This document shows positions 48,481 to 58,800 of a stretch of DNA of 64,000 nucleotides, one piece after another (the first letter of the stretch is position 1; every line of letters starts with the position of its first letter). The notes under the pieces were generated by a model, which saw only the letters and a list, made by a program, of their open reading frames with translations, searched no databases and was not told where the DNA came from. The position numbers were made by a program, and so were the translations under genes. The DNA is taken from positions 41,481,948 through 41,545,947 of the forward strand of contig OX638370.1 in NCBI GenBank assembly GCA_951812925.1. The letters are read 5' to 3'. This stretch comes from Calliopum simillimum. Taxonomy: Eukaryota > Arthropoda > Insecta > Diptera > Lauxaniidae.

Positions 48481-49204
48481 TCCATGAAAATCTGAAATCT
48501 TGTTTTGTTCTCTATTTGAGTCGCCCAGAAGCCAATGCGGATAAATCCTTTTTTCTTTTTTCTGAATTTTACAAATTTAAGTGGTATAAATAATATTCTT
48601 CTCGGTTGTTAAGGGATCTGCTCGTTTCTTCATATTTTCTTGGACAAACAGCTCTTTTTCGTATAGCTTCTGAACATTTTGTACTATATAATTTCAGAAG
48701 AATTTTAAAAACAAGCATCATTAAAAACACAAATTTTCTCAATTTCAGTTTCATAGACTTAACTGGATTGGCTTCTGAAAGACTTATTTATTGTATGTTA
48801 TCATGAATAAATATTCCCGAGGAATTTTTTTCAGGCTGCCGCGCATATTCCATTGTTCTCTGTGAAAAATTCTCCGGGAATATTTATTTGCGATGACCCC
48901 CATTGTATTATTTGCGAATTTCTTGACTTTGATGAAATTCCCAGTAACATATTTTTGTGAAACATTTTAACCCATTACAACAAAGTTCTGATAGCAACAT
49001 TTCCATATTCGTGTATACTCGAGTAGGAGAATGAGAAGTAGCTGTAGTGTCAGATTTCGAAAATACAATACTTTTGACCAATGTTTTAGTTATAAAAGGG
49101 TAAATATGGAACTATCTAAAAGTACTCACTCTCATTCGGTTATTTTTCTAGCACAGGATTTTCTATCGACGAACTTTGTTGGTGTACACGATGAAGATAA
49201 AGTA
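48481..49204. other. Non-coding stretch with one small hairpin
   Basis: AATAAATATTCCCGAGGAAT at 48806 and its mirrored copy ending at 48888 form a 24-bp stem with two mismatches and a loop of about 35 nt. No gene is recognised. Confidence 0.45.
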
Positions 49205-49413
49205 GACCGGTTCAATTTTGTATGAAGCAAAAATAAATAATCCCAAAACCGACTCAAAAGTTAGAAAAACTCATAAAAATGATATCTGCATTATTCTTTA
49301 TCCATTTTGAGAAAAACCAATGGAGCACTTTTGATTTTACTGAAGGCCAATTTTAGTTAAAAAAAAAAAACAATGTTTTTTGATCATATCTTTTTTTCAT
49401 TACAAAATGGATA

Positions 49414-50004
49414 TAGACGGAGAGCCAGCGCTTGGCTGACCCTCCTCATAGTATCAAAGCTGAATTTTTTTGTGAGTGTTCTTCCAATAGTAGGTATGAA
49501 CTTCTGTTCTAGTGAATTCCTGAGAGGTGGTGCCTACGTGAGATATCGGGAGCAAAAGGTCGAGAAAAACAGTTTTTTGCAAATATCTCGCTAACGGTTA
49601 TATTTACAAAAAAAAAAAAAAGGCCACAATTTTGTAGCTCATTAAATTTCAAATCGAAAAGTGCGAAAAAATATGGATTTTATATGTTGGATCGGAAGGT
49701 CCAATTTCACTGGACCATATCGCCTAAACTATAGGTCGTACGAAAACAATTTGCAATATTTTTCGATATGAAATTTAATGAGCTACAAAATTGTGGAACT
49801 TTATTTTTTTGTTAATATAACCGTTAGCGAGATATTCGCAAAAAACTGTTTTTCTCGACCTTTTGCGCCCGATATCTCACGTAGGCACCACCTCTCAAGA
49901 ATTCACTAGAACAGAAGTTCATACCTACTATTGGAAGAACACTCACAAAAAAATTCAGCTTTGATACTATGAGGAGGGTCAGCCAAGCGCTGGCTCTTAG
50001 TCTA
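49414..50004. mobile_element. 591-bp near-perfect palindrome, ATA target duplication
   Basis: It starts TAGACGGAGAGCCAGCGCTT and ends with the inverted copy. The arms are about 280 bp with few differences and a short centre near 49690-49730. It is flanked by ATA (49411-49413 and 50005-50007). Uninterrupted relatives at 10730 and 11410 read GGATACCC or GATACCC across the site, which supports a 3-bp duplication as in PIF/Harbinger or CACTA transposition. The plus frame 49373-49594 and the minus frame 49824-50012 are the same sequence read from the two arms, not two genes. Confidence 0.85.
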
Positions 50005-50678
50005 ATACCCAAGCGTGCTTTAGAAATATAGATTGTTCTTACAAAAATTTTGTCGTTTTAAATTATAAATTTTTTTTGGGGGTATGGATAATATTCGCGC
50101 CCTAAGATCGGTTTTTTTCAATTACAAGGTCGGAAAAACGATTTTTTACTCAAAAGCAAGGCATCTAACGAAAAAAGTGTATGAGACAAAAAATGCTTTG
50201 AATTGTCCAATACGAATACGTGTGATTTTTCCAGAATTTTTTGAGATATTTTATAGTTTTTCAAAAATTTATCAAATTAAGAGTTTTCAGCTATTAAGTT
50301 TACGTTCGCCAGCAAAATGTTAGGTTTACTCAAAACAAGGCACCTAAGAACAAATTTTATGTGACATAAAATGCATAGAATCTTTCAGAGAATAGTTGTG
50401 ATTTTGCAGAATTTTTAGAAATTGTTTTTATAATTTATTTTTATTCTGAAAAAATTCACACATATTTTTCGGACAATTTTAAGCATTTTTTGCATTATAC
50501 ACTTTTTTCGTTAGATGCCTTGCTATTGAGTAAAAAATAGTTTCTTTGGCCGCGGAATTGAAAGACGGAAAAAAATCGATTTTAAGACGCGAATATTATC
50601 TATAGGTATCCCAAAAAAGATTTTGTAATTTTTAAACGGCAAAATTTTTGTAAGAACATAGTCTTTACTTCTAAAGAA

Positions 50679-51637
50679 CCCGGCACGGTGCTCTTGAACA
50701 GTCGATAGGTTTTTTGGCTATATGGAGAAAATCTGTGAATGGGGTTTCATTTGTATTAGCTTAGTGGGCTGGAAAATGCAAACCCTTAAATCGTAGCTGA
50801 TCATCCCCGCGAAATATCGCAAAAATACATATCCCATATAAAAAAAAAAAAAATCGGAAAAAAAACGCAACAAACAAATATAAAAATAGTAATATTTAAT
50901 GTATTTTGCAATGCTAAATCTGAATCCGGCCTAAAAATTGCTATATCTCATACGGTTTAGCCTAAACAAGGAAAAAATACCGTTTTTGCTATATTTTGAA
51001 GCTGTATAACTAGAATAGAAAACATTCATACGCAAAATTCAATACATTATCAGAAAGCTCTAATTTTTTTCTTTGAAACCGCATTTAAATTATGTCAATA
51101 GATTAATTTTTCTCTGAAATATCGTAGACTGAAATAATGACAAAACACGTTTTTTGCACTTTTTTAACTTTTTAGGTTAGGATATCTCCGAGAAAAATAA
51201 AGATATCGACATTATTTGAATTAGGTTTAGAAGATAGATTAAAGCTTTCTATTTCTGCATCAGAATTTACGGATATACGTCCTGTTATATAGCTCCAAAC
51301 ACAACAATAAAACATAGCATCGGCTTTTTTTCCTTGATTAGGCTAAGATATCTCAAAAACCGTATAAGATACAGCAATTCTAAGGCCGGATTCGGATTCA
51401 GCATTGCAAAATACATTCAAAATATCTATTTTTATATTTATTTGCTGCGTTTTTTTTTCTGAATTTTTTTTATTTTATATGGGATATGTATTTTTGAGAT
51501 ATTTCGCGGGGATGGTCAGCTACGATTTCGGGGTTTGCATTTTTCAGACCACTAAACTAATACAAATGAAACCCCATTCACAGATTTTCTCCACATATTT
51601 AAAAAACCTATCGACTGTTCAAGAGCACCGTGCCGGG
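50679..51637. mobile_element. Foldback element with CCCGGCACGG ends
   Basis: CCCGGCACGGTGCTCTTGAA at the left and its exact inverted form at the right open arms of about 330 bp. Both arms hold ATGGGGTTTCAT or ATGAAACCCCAT, ATATCCCATATAAAA-type sequence and GCAATGCTRAATCYGAATCCG, or their inverses. It lies in the right half of the composite at 49205-51790. The target duplication is unclear because part of the host repeat is missing. Confidence 0.8.
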
Positions 51638-51844
51638 TAATGAAAAAAAAGTTATGACCAAAAATTATGTTTTTGTGCTCCATTGGTTTTTCTTGGAACG
51701 AAAAAAAATTATGCAGATATCGTTTTTAAGAGTCCTTTTTTTAACTTTGTTTTCGGGATGAATCTAAATTTCGACTCTATCTAATGGACATAACCAAAAA
51801 TAATCTAACCTTATTTGAGACAGGATTTCATAATTTTTTTTTTT

Positions 51845-52235
51845 TATATTCTATAACCAAATGTGAGTGAAAGGGCTAAAAAAGCCAAATCGCTCATTAA
51901 ATTCTTTAGGTACTAAAATTCTGAAAAAGTTTAAGCAAATTCCTTGCTGAAAAATACATCGACTTTGCTTATGAGTAATGAGTGATTCAGACTTTTAAGC
52001 CCTTTCCCTTTTTACTTGAGAATGTTTGGAAAGGTGCTCCATAGCATATCTACTACTTCTTAAATGTGTGCTCTTCCTTATATTATCGGAAATCTCGATT
52101 TCCCGAAATTTTCAAATAAAACGACCTCCTGATAGCTCCTCATGTCGAAATTTTTTTGTTTACTTATTGGGAATTTATTTTATTTTAATCGTCTAGGAAT
52201 ATATTCCACCACATTTGGTTATAGGATATGAAAAA
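51845..52235. mobile_element. Probable small MITE
   Basis: ATATTCTATAACCAAATGTG (about 51848) and CACATTTGGTTATAGGATAT (about 52211) are inverted ends. Inner blocks GTGAAAGGGCTAAAAAAGCC and TTTTAAGCCCTTTCCC are also opposed. There is no frame. Confidence 0.5.
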
Positions 52236-52934
52236 GAAAAGTCAAAAAATAAATTTAGCAAGTCAAAAAAACCAAAGTTGTGGCTTAAGATCATATCTGT
52301 TATTACCCACAATGAAAGCTCAAAATATCTTTTAGATTTTTAGGAATAAACATGGAATTTCTTCACGTTTTTTTTTATAGGGGAATGTCGTATAGGTTGG
52401 GACGCCGTTTAAGTTGGGACAGCCGTTTTTCTTGAATTTCCGATACTGGCAACACCTATGTTTTAACTGTCCAAGTAAAGTCTGTTTATAACCTAACGTT
52501 TCATGTGCAAAAGATCGAAGAACTCTTGTTGATTAACTCCATACCAAACAAAGAGTAAATTGTCATATCGAAAAGATCTTTTCGATAGTTTCTGCGTGTT
52601 GGTAATTTGCCGAATTTAAACCAATTATTTGATGTAAGTGTATTCAATGTGTCTTGTGTTCAGTGTATTTTCATTGCGTGAAAGAGTAATTGAAATGTAT
52701 TGTTGTGGCAAATATTATTTTTGGGCTTTCACGAAACGGCAACTTTGTAAAGGTTGGGACACTCATGTCGTATAAGTTGGGACAGCACTTTTTTTTTGTT
52801 CCAAGACATTGCGATACCATTTAAATGATATTTTCACAACATTTAATGAATGCAATTGCATTTATAATAACTAAATAGCATTCATTATTGAATTTTTGTA
52901 CGTTGTAACGCATTTATGTGCTTTGAATTCCGAA

Positions 52935-53218
52935 ATGTCACAGAACGCTCGACAAACCGATCGTGAAATTACCGATTTCAATGTATTGGTTGCAGAGATC
53001 AAGGAAATAAAATTGGCTAAGGCATTCGATCCACCAGAAAAGCTTATAAAATCCCAAAAAGCAGTTTGGCGAGGTATACCCAAAAAGTGAATGATAAAAT
53101 TAAAGACATTTCAACCATGGATGACGATGCTTTGTTGAAGCTGGTTAAAAGAGTTGCTTCGCACGCCAATCCGTTGATGGTATCTTGTGTCTCGCACAAG
53201 AAGTACCTTAAATATTAA
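52935..53218 (+). pseudogene. Unrecognised small ORF of the 52380 element, frameshifted
   Basis: It starts MSQNARQTDREITDFNVLVA and reads about 51 residues, rich in Lys and Glu (EIKEIKLAKAF, PPEKLIKSQKAVWRG). A frame change near 53085 then allows DKIKDISTMDDDALLKLVKR and so on, to a stop at 53218. The helical, charged character would suit a DNA-binding segment of a transposase (inference). I do not recognise a family. Confidence 0.45.
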
Positions 53219-53609
53219 ATATGCGGAACAGTTTCGGCACCTGTATAAACTTCGAATCATATTAGGCGGAATGATATATTTTTACCCAAATTGTTTGTTT
53301 GAAACATGACGTTTCAATAAATATTCTAATAAAAATAATATCATGCAGATTAACTTAACTTTTTGGCTTACTTTGTGATTTTTGAAAGTGTCCCAACTTA
53401 TACGGCAATTTTTTTTTTCGGCAAAAAAAGTTGTCTTCATTAAAATGGCTATAACTTTTGATCTGATCACGATATCAAATAACTTTCTATGAAAAAGTTG
53501 TAGCCAATGAATATACCTTTTTTTTGGTTTATTTAAATTAACAATTTTTCGATCCGTCTCAAAACCACTGACCAAAAATAAAACCCGTCCCAACCTTGAC
53601 GACATTCCC
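53219..53609. other. Non-coding right part of the 52380 element
   Basis: Contains the inverted TTGGGAC boxes and the right TIR; the minus frame 53282-53605 shows no domain. Confidence 0.4.
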
Positions 53610-53686
53610 TTATATGTTGGTCTTATGCCCCAGACAGACGGCAGCCTCTAATGCACATTGCATACGCAATAATACGAAACTTTTTA

Positions 53687-54952
53687 CGTAGGCTGCTAGA
53701 TATATTTCTGGCCTAGGCAACACTTAGTGTTGCTAGGTGCAATCTGACATTGCCATTGGAAAGTTTGACATTTTTTAGCATAAACGTACTCAGAACGTTT
53801 TGACGTACGATCACCATTTGTGTTGTTAACAGTGACTTGAAAAAATCAATTTGGGAAAAAAATGGAATTAACTCGTAAACATTTTCGTGCGATCATTTTT
53901 CACAACTTTCGACGTGGATTATCACGACAAGAGTGCATCAATGAACTTAAATCTTTGTATGGCGATAAAGCACCATTCTATAACACTGTGAAAAACTGTT
54001 TTGATGAATTCAGTCGTGGCCGACGCTCGCTCAAAGACGAATTCTGTGAAGGTCGTCCAAAAACGGTCGTAGTGCCAGAGAACATTGATGCTGTGCGTGA
54101 ACTGATAATGCAAGATCATCATTTGACACACCGTGAGATAGAAGCATCTTTGGGCATTAGTTCCACTCCAATACATTCGATATTGCATGAACACCTGGCC
54201 GTAAAATATGTTTGTTCTCGTTGGATCCCGCACAATTTGACAATCGCTCAAAAATAGGCTCGTGTCGATTGGTGCAAAGAAATGTTGAAAAAATACGATC
54301 ACGGTGCTTCAAAAGACGTTTATAAGATTGTCACAGATGACGAATCATGGATCTATGCGTATGAGCCCGAAACAAAACAGCAATCGACCGTGTGGGTCTT
54401 CGAAGACGAGCCAAATCCAACGAAAGTTGTTCGTGTGAAAAGCACTTCGAAGCAAATGGTCGCCTGTTTCTTCGGCAAAACTGGTCATGTGGCGACTGTT
54501 CTGAGTAGTACACCACAATTTGTTTGCCTGAAGTCTTCGGAAAAATTCGAAAAACGAACAAGAGAAAACGAATCATTGTTCATCATGACAATGTGATTTC
54601 TCACACATCGGCTCAAACCAGCGCCTTTTTGACCGGCCAAAACGTCAAATTGATGGATCATCCGCCGTACAGCCCTGACTTGGCACCCAAAAACTTCTTT
54701 CTATTCCTGCACATCAAGAAAAAAATGCGTGGTCAATGATTTTCGTCGCCAGAAGATACTGCTGAAGCGTTCAAAATCCATGTTTTGGAGGTGCCTCAAT
54801 CGGAGTGGAAAAAGTGCTTCGACAATTGGTTTGAGCGCATGCAAAAGTGTATAAATCATGCTGGAGAATACTTTGAAATACAATAAAACCATTTTTGATG
54901 ATAAATATTCGCATTTTCATTATTAGGCCAGAAATTTATCTAGCAACCCTCG
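53687..54952 (+). mobile_element. mariner element (mellifera-like subfamily)
   Basis: The TIRs match over about 27 bp: left CGTAGGCTGCTAGATATATT then TCTGGCC, right the inverse of CGAGGGTTGCTAGATAAATT. TA flanks both sides (53685-53686 and 54953-54954). At 1266 bp it has the typical mariner length. It encodes a damaged DD34D transposase. Confidence 0.92.
53862..54885 (+). pseudogene. mariner transposase pseudogene (DD34D)
   Basis: N-terminal HTH domain: MELTRKHFRAIIFHNFRRGL through RREIEASLGISS-type sequence (here THREIEASLGISS). The linker motif WIPHNLTIAQK is followed by a TAG at 54255-54257. The catalytic region continues with IVTDDESWIYAYEPETKQQS, VVRVKSTSKQMVACFFGKTG, then a gap of some ten residues and a frameshift, VFGKIRKTNKRKRIIVHHDN, then YSPDLAPKNFFLF. 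The last position of the catalytic triad appears as Asn instead of Asp. A TGA follows KKKMRGQ, and the C-terminus HVLEVPQSEWKKCFDNWF remains. Stop, deletion and lost triad residue mean it is inactive. Short minus frames over it are shadows. Confidence 0.93.
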
Positions 54953-55180
54953 TATTGCATGATTTTAGGCATTTTTTATATACATATTTCATTGACATTG
55001 AGTAAAATAAAATTTTCCAATTCAGGGTCCAAAAAATTCTAATTAGCTTTTCACACTATTAATCTTGTATTTGATGTTTTAGAACTTTTTGGACCCTGAA
55101 TTGGAAAATTTTCTTTAACTCAATGTATATGAAATATGTATTTAAAAAATTCCTAAAATCATGCAATAAAAAGTTTCATA

Positions 55181-55855
55181 TTATATTTTTAGTTCATACT
55201 TTAATGGTGATCATTAATTAATTAATGTTCAGCTAAGTTAAAAAAAAAATGCGTGGATATTTCGTCTTAAAATTGAATTCACAGAGGGTAACATGTATCT
55301 GTGATGACAATTTTATGATATTGCAACTATTTACGGCCTCGAAACAAAATATTTTTTGTTTTTTCTACTTTTTGAATCATAATGTCAGTTTTTTTTTTTT
55401 TTTGTTGTTGAAGTATCTACCTGTAAAATTATGCTAGGGATAATCGGCAGATTTTACTTCTTATTTTTAATAACAATTAAACCATTTTTCATTGCATAAT
55501 TTCAGGAGTTTACCATTATTACTTTTTCTTTGTGTAAATTGTTTTGTTTTTTCAACTAAAAACTTAAAAACAACATCCAATCAAAATCATTGATTTCTGT
55601 ATTTTACGCAAAATATCAAAAACCTCGATTGTGTCGTATCAATTATGCATCATTTCATGCCCCATTACAATTTTGAATAATTGATATTTCCAATCAGTTA
55701 ACAACAATGAGAATTAAATTCAAAAAACTGCTAACATTCAACATTTGTTCAATTTCACATACAAAATTTATTTGCGCTGAAAATAAGGGAAAATTTAAAA
55801 ATTTTCGAATAACAAACAATTTCTCACACCATGATTTTTTTACTCTTCCACACAG
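55181..55855. other. Upstream/intron sequence of the GPCR gene
   Basis: AT-rich DNA ends in TTTTTTACTCTTCCACACAG (55836-55855), a good splice acceptor just before the GPCR start codon. It is therefore probably an intron separating a non-coding first exon further upstream. The frame beginning at 55707 runs through it but reads unlike the receptor N-terminus. Confidence 0.45.
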
Positions 55856-58800
55856 ACTTGCCATGGACCTGAAATCTGGTGCGCTGCTCGTGCCACCAAC
55901 CGTTAAAAATTCCAGCTGTTCGCATCCACGCTACAATAGTCACAACTTCATCATCCATATTGGCATTGCGGAAACCATTGAAGCGTTGCTCATACTCGTA
56001 CTGACACTAGGCGTGATAGGCGCAAATGCACTCGTTATATTCGTAATAAATAATCGTCGTTACTCACCGTACATACATCAGCAGGTACGTCCAGAGGTGG
56101 AGCGTGATTTTTCGGGTGCAATTTTATCTCACTTTCTACTTTCAGCCACGCTACTTACTAACATCCTTGGCTCTAAATGATCTCACAATTGGACTGCTAA
56201 TCACACCGTTTGGCCTGTTGCCAGCGTTATTCCACTGTTGGCCTTATGGTGAAATTTTTTGCCAAATTCAGGTAAGAAAATGGCCATGTAAATAAAGTTG
56301 TAATTTTTTCGTTTGTTTGATTGTTGCAAATGTGCTGTTAATGTGAGAAATATAGTAGCGGTGTAGTTTTATGAAAACAAAAAAAAATTTTGGGGTTGAC
56401 AGAAATGATTGATTAATCATTCTTTAGGCAGAAACATTAACAGCTTCACGGTCATTAGTTATCTAATGACAATGGTTTCACAAGCAAAATTTTATTTTAG
56501 TCATTAGTTAACCATTAGTTTGAGCCCCAAAATTGTATTGGTTAAGCATTGGTCAACCAACAGCTGATACTGAGAAAATAGAATCCACATAAGTTTTGTG
56601 AAAATTCTTAAAAAGTTCTTAGACGTAGAAAACTTTGATTCTGAGATTGTGAGCGACGCAGATATTAACTGAATTGTATTTTTTTGCCCTTCTACTGCTT
56701 GACGTTATCAGGAAATTTACTGTGAATATGAAACATTAGTTCAAAACTTGTCACCATTTTAGTTAACTTAATTGGTTAACCAATTGAGGAGTGGCCGTAC
56801 CAAAGGGCCTAAGCAGAAGTAATGTCATACTTTTTGTGTGCTTTATAGTCGGTTATTTGACTGTTATAATTTTTTCAACATAATGACATGAATTTCACAC
56901 AATCAAGTAAATTTTTAGTGAAAACAGAAAACAATTTTATTTACTTCTAACAAAATGTCACCCGTTTCATATAATGACACTACTTTTGCCTCGAAATGGT
57001 ACTTAGGCCCTTTGGTACGGCCACTCCTCAATTATTGTGAATCCGGGCCTAAGTGTACCTTTGCACACAAGGCAAATTAACATTGGTATGCTGTACATGT
57101 GGCTACTGCTTACAATGGTTTATCATCCTGGAGTTTTATAGCTAATTACCCAGACTGAAACGAATGACCGAGGTGAGCCATTTTTCGACTATATCATTAA
57201 TTCTTACATGACTTTATGTAACACTGGTAATACTCATACCTTTGTCTTTCCAAGAAAAATTGGTGAAAAATTGTGAAAATTTCGGAAATTTTCGCGGATT
57301 GAGAGGAGGTCCTAGATGTTTTATCAACAAAAGCAGACGTAAGCTTTGAAAATTGGAGAGTCTTATCCAAAATCTCTTTCTTAGATCATATGTAGATACT
57401 TTTCAATATAAACATTAATGTTGAGTCTCCTCCACCACTATATATAATATAATTTTTGAAATACTCAAATTTAAGCTCAGAAAATCACCAAACACCATAA
57501 ATACTGCAGACAATCTATAGCGACACAATGACTTCTTAGAAAATGCCATGCAGGTAGCCTATAGAGCCTCTTGCCTCGTAACACAGCGCAGAAAAAATTA
57601 CCCACATTGGTTGAACAAAGATCTAAGTGACCTTAGAAAAGCCACAAGAAAAGTCTTTAACCAATGCTATCAGCAAAAACTATGGCAACCCTATAAAGAT
57701 TGCCTGAAAAAGTACAAAAAAGCTACAAGGAATGCTAAAAATCACTAATGGGAAACTTTTTCTAAATCTATAGATAACATCAAGGACTCGGCCATGCAAG
57801 GCAGAATCCTCTCTAAAGAACACGCATGTCTATCCTTTGTTAAGAAATCAGATGGATCATGGACAGAATCTACGCACGAAGCTCTAAATCTTTTAATTCA
57901 TACTCACTTTCCTGGTTGTGAGAAGATAGGAAGCTCACCTATTGGTACTAACCGTACTCAGAGTCCTCCGCCAAATATTCTCAGCTCAATAATTACTAAA
58001 GACAGAATTTTTTGGTCGTTAAACAGCTTTTCACCATATAAGTCACCAAGGTGGGATGGCAAAAACAACAATTAGTAGTAAACCACATTCCCTCAAGTTG
58101 GAGGAAAATTAGGGTTATCTTTATCCCAAAAGTAAGCAGAAGTGATCATGAATCAGTGTAGAATTTTACGTCAATTGCTTGTCGTTCTTTGTCCTTAAGA
58201 CACTAGAAAGAATTCTAGATATTCATATCAGAAAGTCGCTAGTTAGCCCCTGTTCTTTTACCGCACGGCATGCATACCTCAAAGTAAGATCTAATGAGAC
58301 AATTCTTCACGAGGTAGCACGCACGATTGAGAGATCTCTTCACCTTAGATATTTCACCCTTGCGGCCTTTCTAGACATTGAAGGTGCTTTTAACAACGTT
58401 CGCACTGATGCTATCAAGAATGCCTTCATTGAGTTGAGGGTAGAGCATTACTTCATCAACTGGATAGCATCCATGCTTGAATCTATGATCATACAAGCAA
58501 GTATGGGTGGCAGTCAAATGTATAATCAGGGCGGTGAGATATTTTTAAAAAACTGATTTTGGTCGCCATTTTCCCAATATTCTGAAAGAGCACATCGAAA
58601 TCTATAAAATAACTCATTTGCAAAAATCTCGCAAAACTTTCCAGGTAAAACCATCAAATGACTGTACTAAAATTTCAGAAAAAAAAAATCATAACCCAAA
58701 AACGCAGCCCGAACAAAGTCTGTCGTTTGAACTTAACTTATATTTTAAGCTTTCCTCATTTTTTAAAATAAGTGACAGACACGATATTATCACATGCCAC

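Larger units (their letters stand above)
49205..51790. mobile_element. Hairpin repeat with two nested palindromes
   Basis: The outer element has a left arm from about 49205 (ACCGGTTCAATTTTGTATGA, GAGAAAAACCAATGGAGCAC) and a right arm to about 51780 (GTGCTCCATTGGTTTTTCTT, TCGGGATGAATCTAAATTTC). It is the same family as 6890-7925 and 9160-11800. Palindromes at 49414-50004 and 50679-51637 interrupt it. Opposed copies of the CGAAAAAAGTGTA module lie at about 50167-50225 and 50455-50520. Confidence 0.7.
52380..53610 (+). mobile_element. TIR element with iterated TTGGGAC boxes, TA target duplication
   Basis: The left end GGGGAATGTCGTATAGGTTG and the right end are inverted copies of about 26 bp. 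TA flanks both (52378-52379 and 53611-53612). TTGGGAC boxes recur inside the left end (52397, 52413, 52754, 52778) and inverted near the right end (about 53391 and 53585). The block GTCGTATAAGTTGGGACA (52767-52784) has its near inverse at 53388-53407. The element holds one broken small frame (52935-53218). Confidence 0.8.
53671..55180. mobile_element. Palindromic MITE split by a mariner
   Basis: The left tip AATACGAAACTTTTTA (53671-53686) and the stretch after the mariner (54955 on, TTGCATGATTTTAGG, CCAATTCAGGGTCCAAAAA) form an arm. It is mirrored by 55075-55180 (TTTTTGGACCCTGAATTGG, CCTAAAATCATGCAA, AAAAAGTTTCATATT). Without the mariner and one TA the left arm equals the right arm. The element is then about 240 bp. 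The exact outer ends are approximate, with TA on both sides plausible. Confidence 0.75.

Noticed and set aside
49373..50012. Two mirror-image frames of 73 and 62 residues
   Set aside because: They arise from the arms of the 591-bp palindrome; no domain or expression context supports a protein.
55707..55862. N-terminal extension of the GPCR frame
   Set aside because: A pyrimidine-rich acceptor ends at 55855 just before the ATG at 55863, and the upstream residues do not look like a receptor N-terminus, so it is more likely intron.
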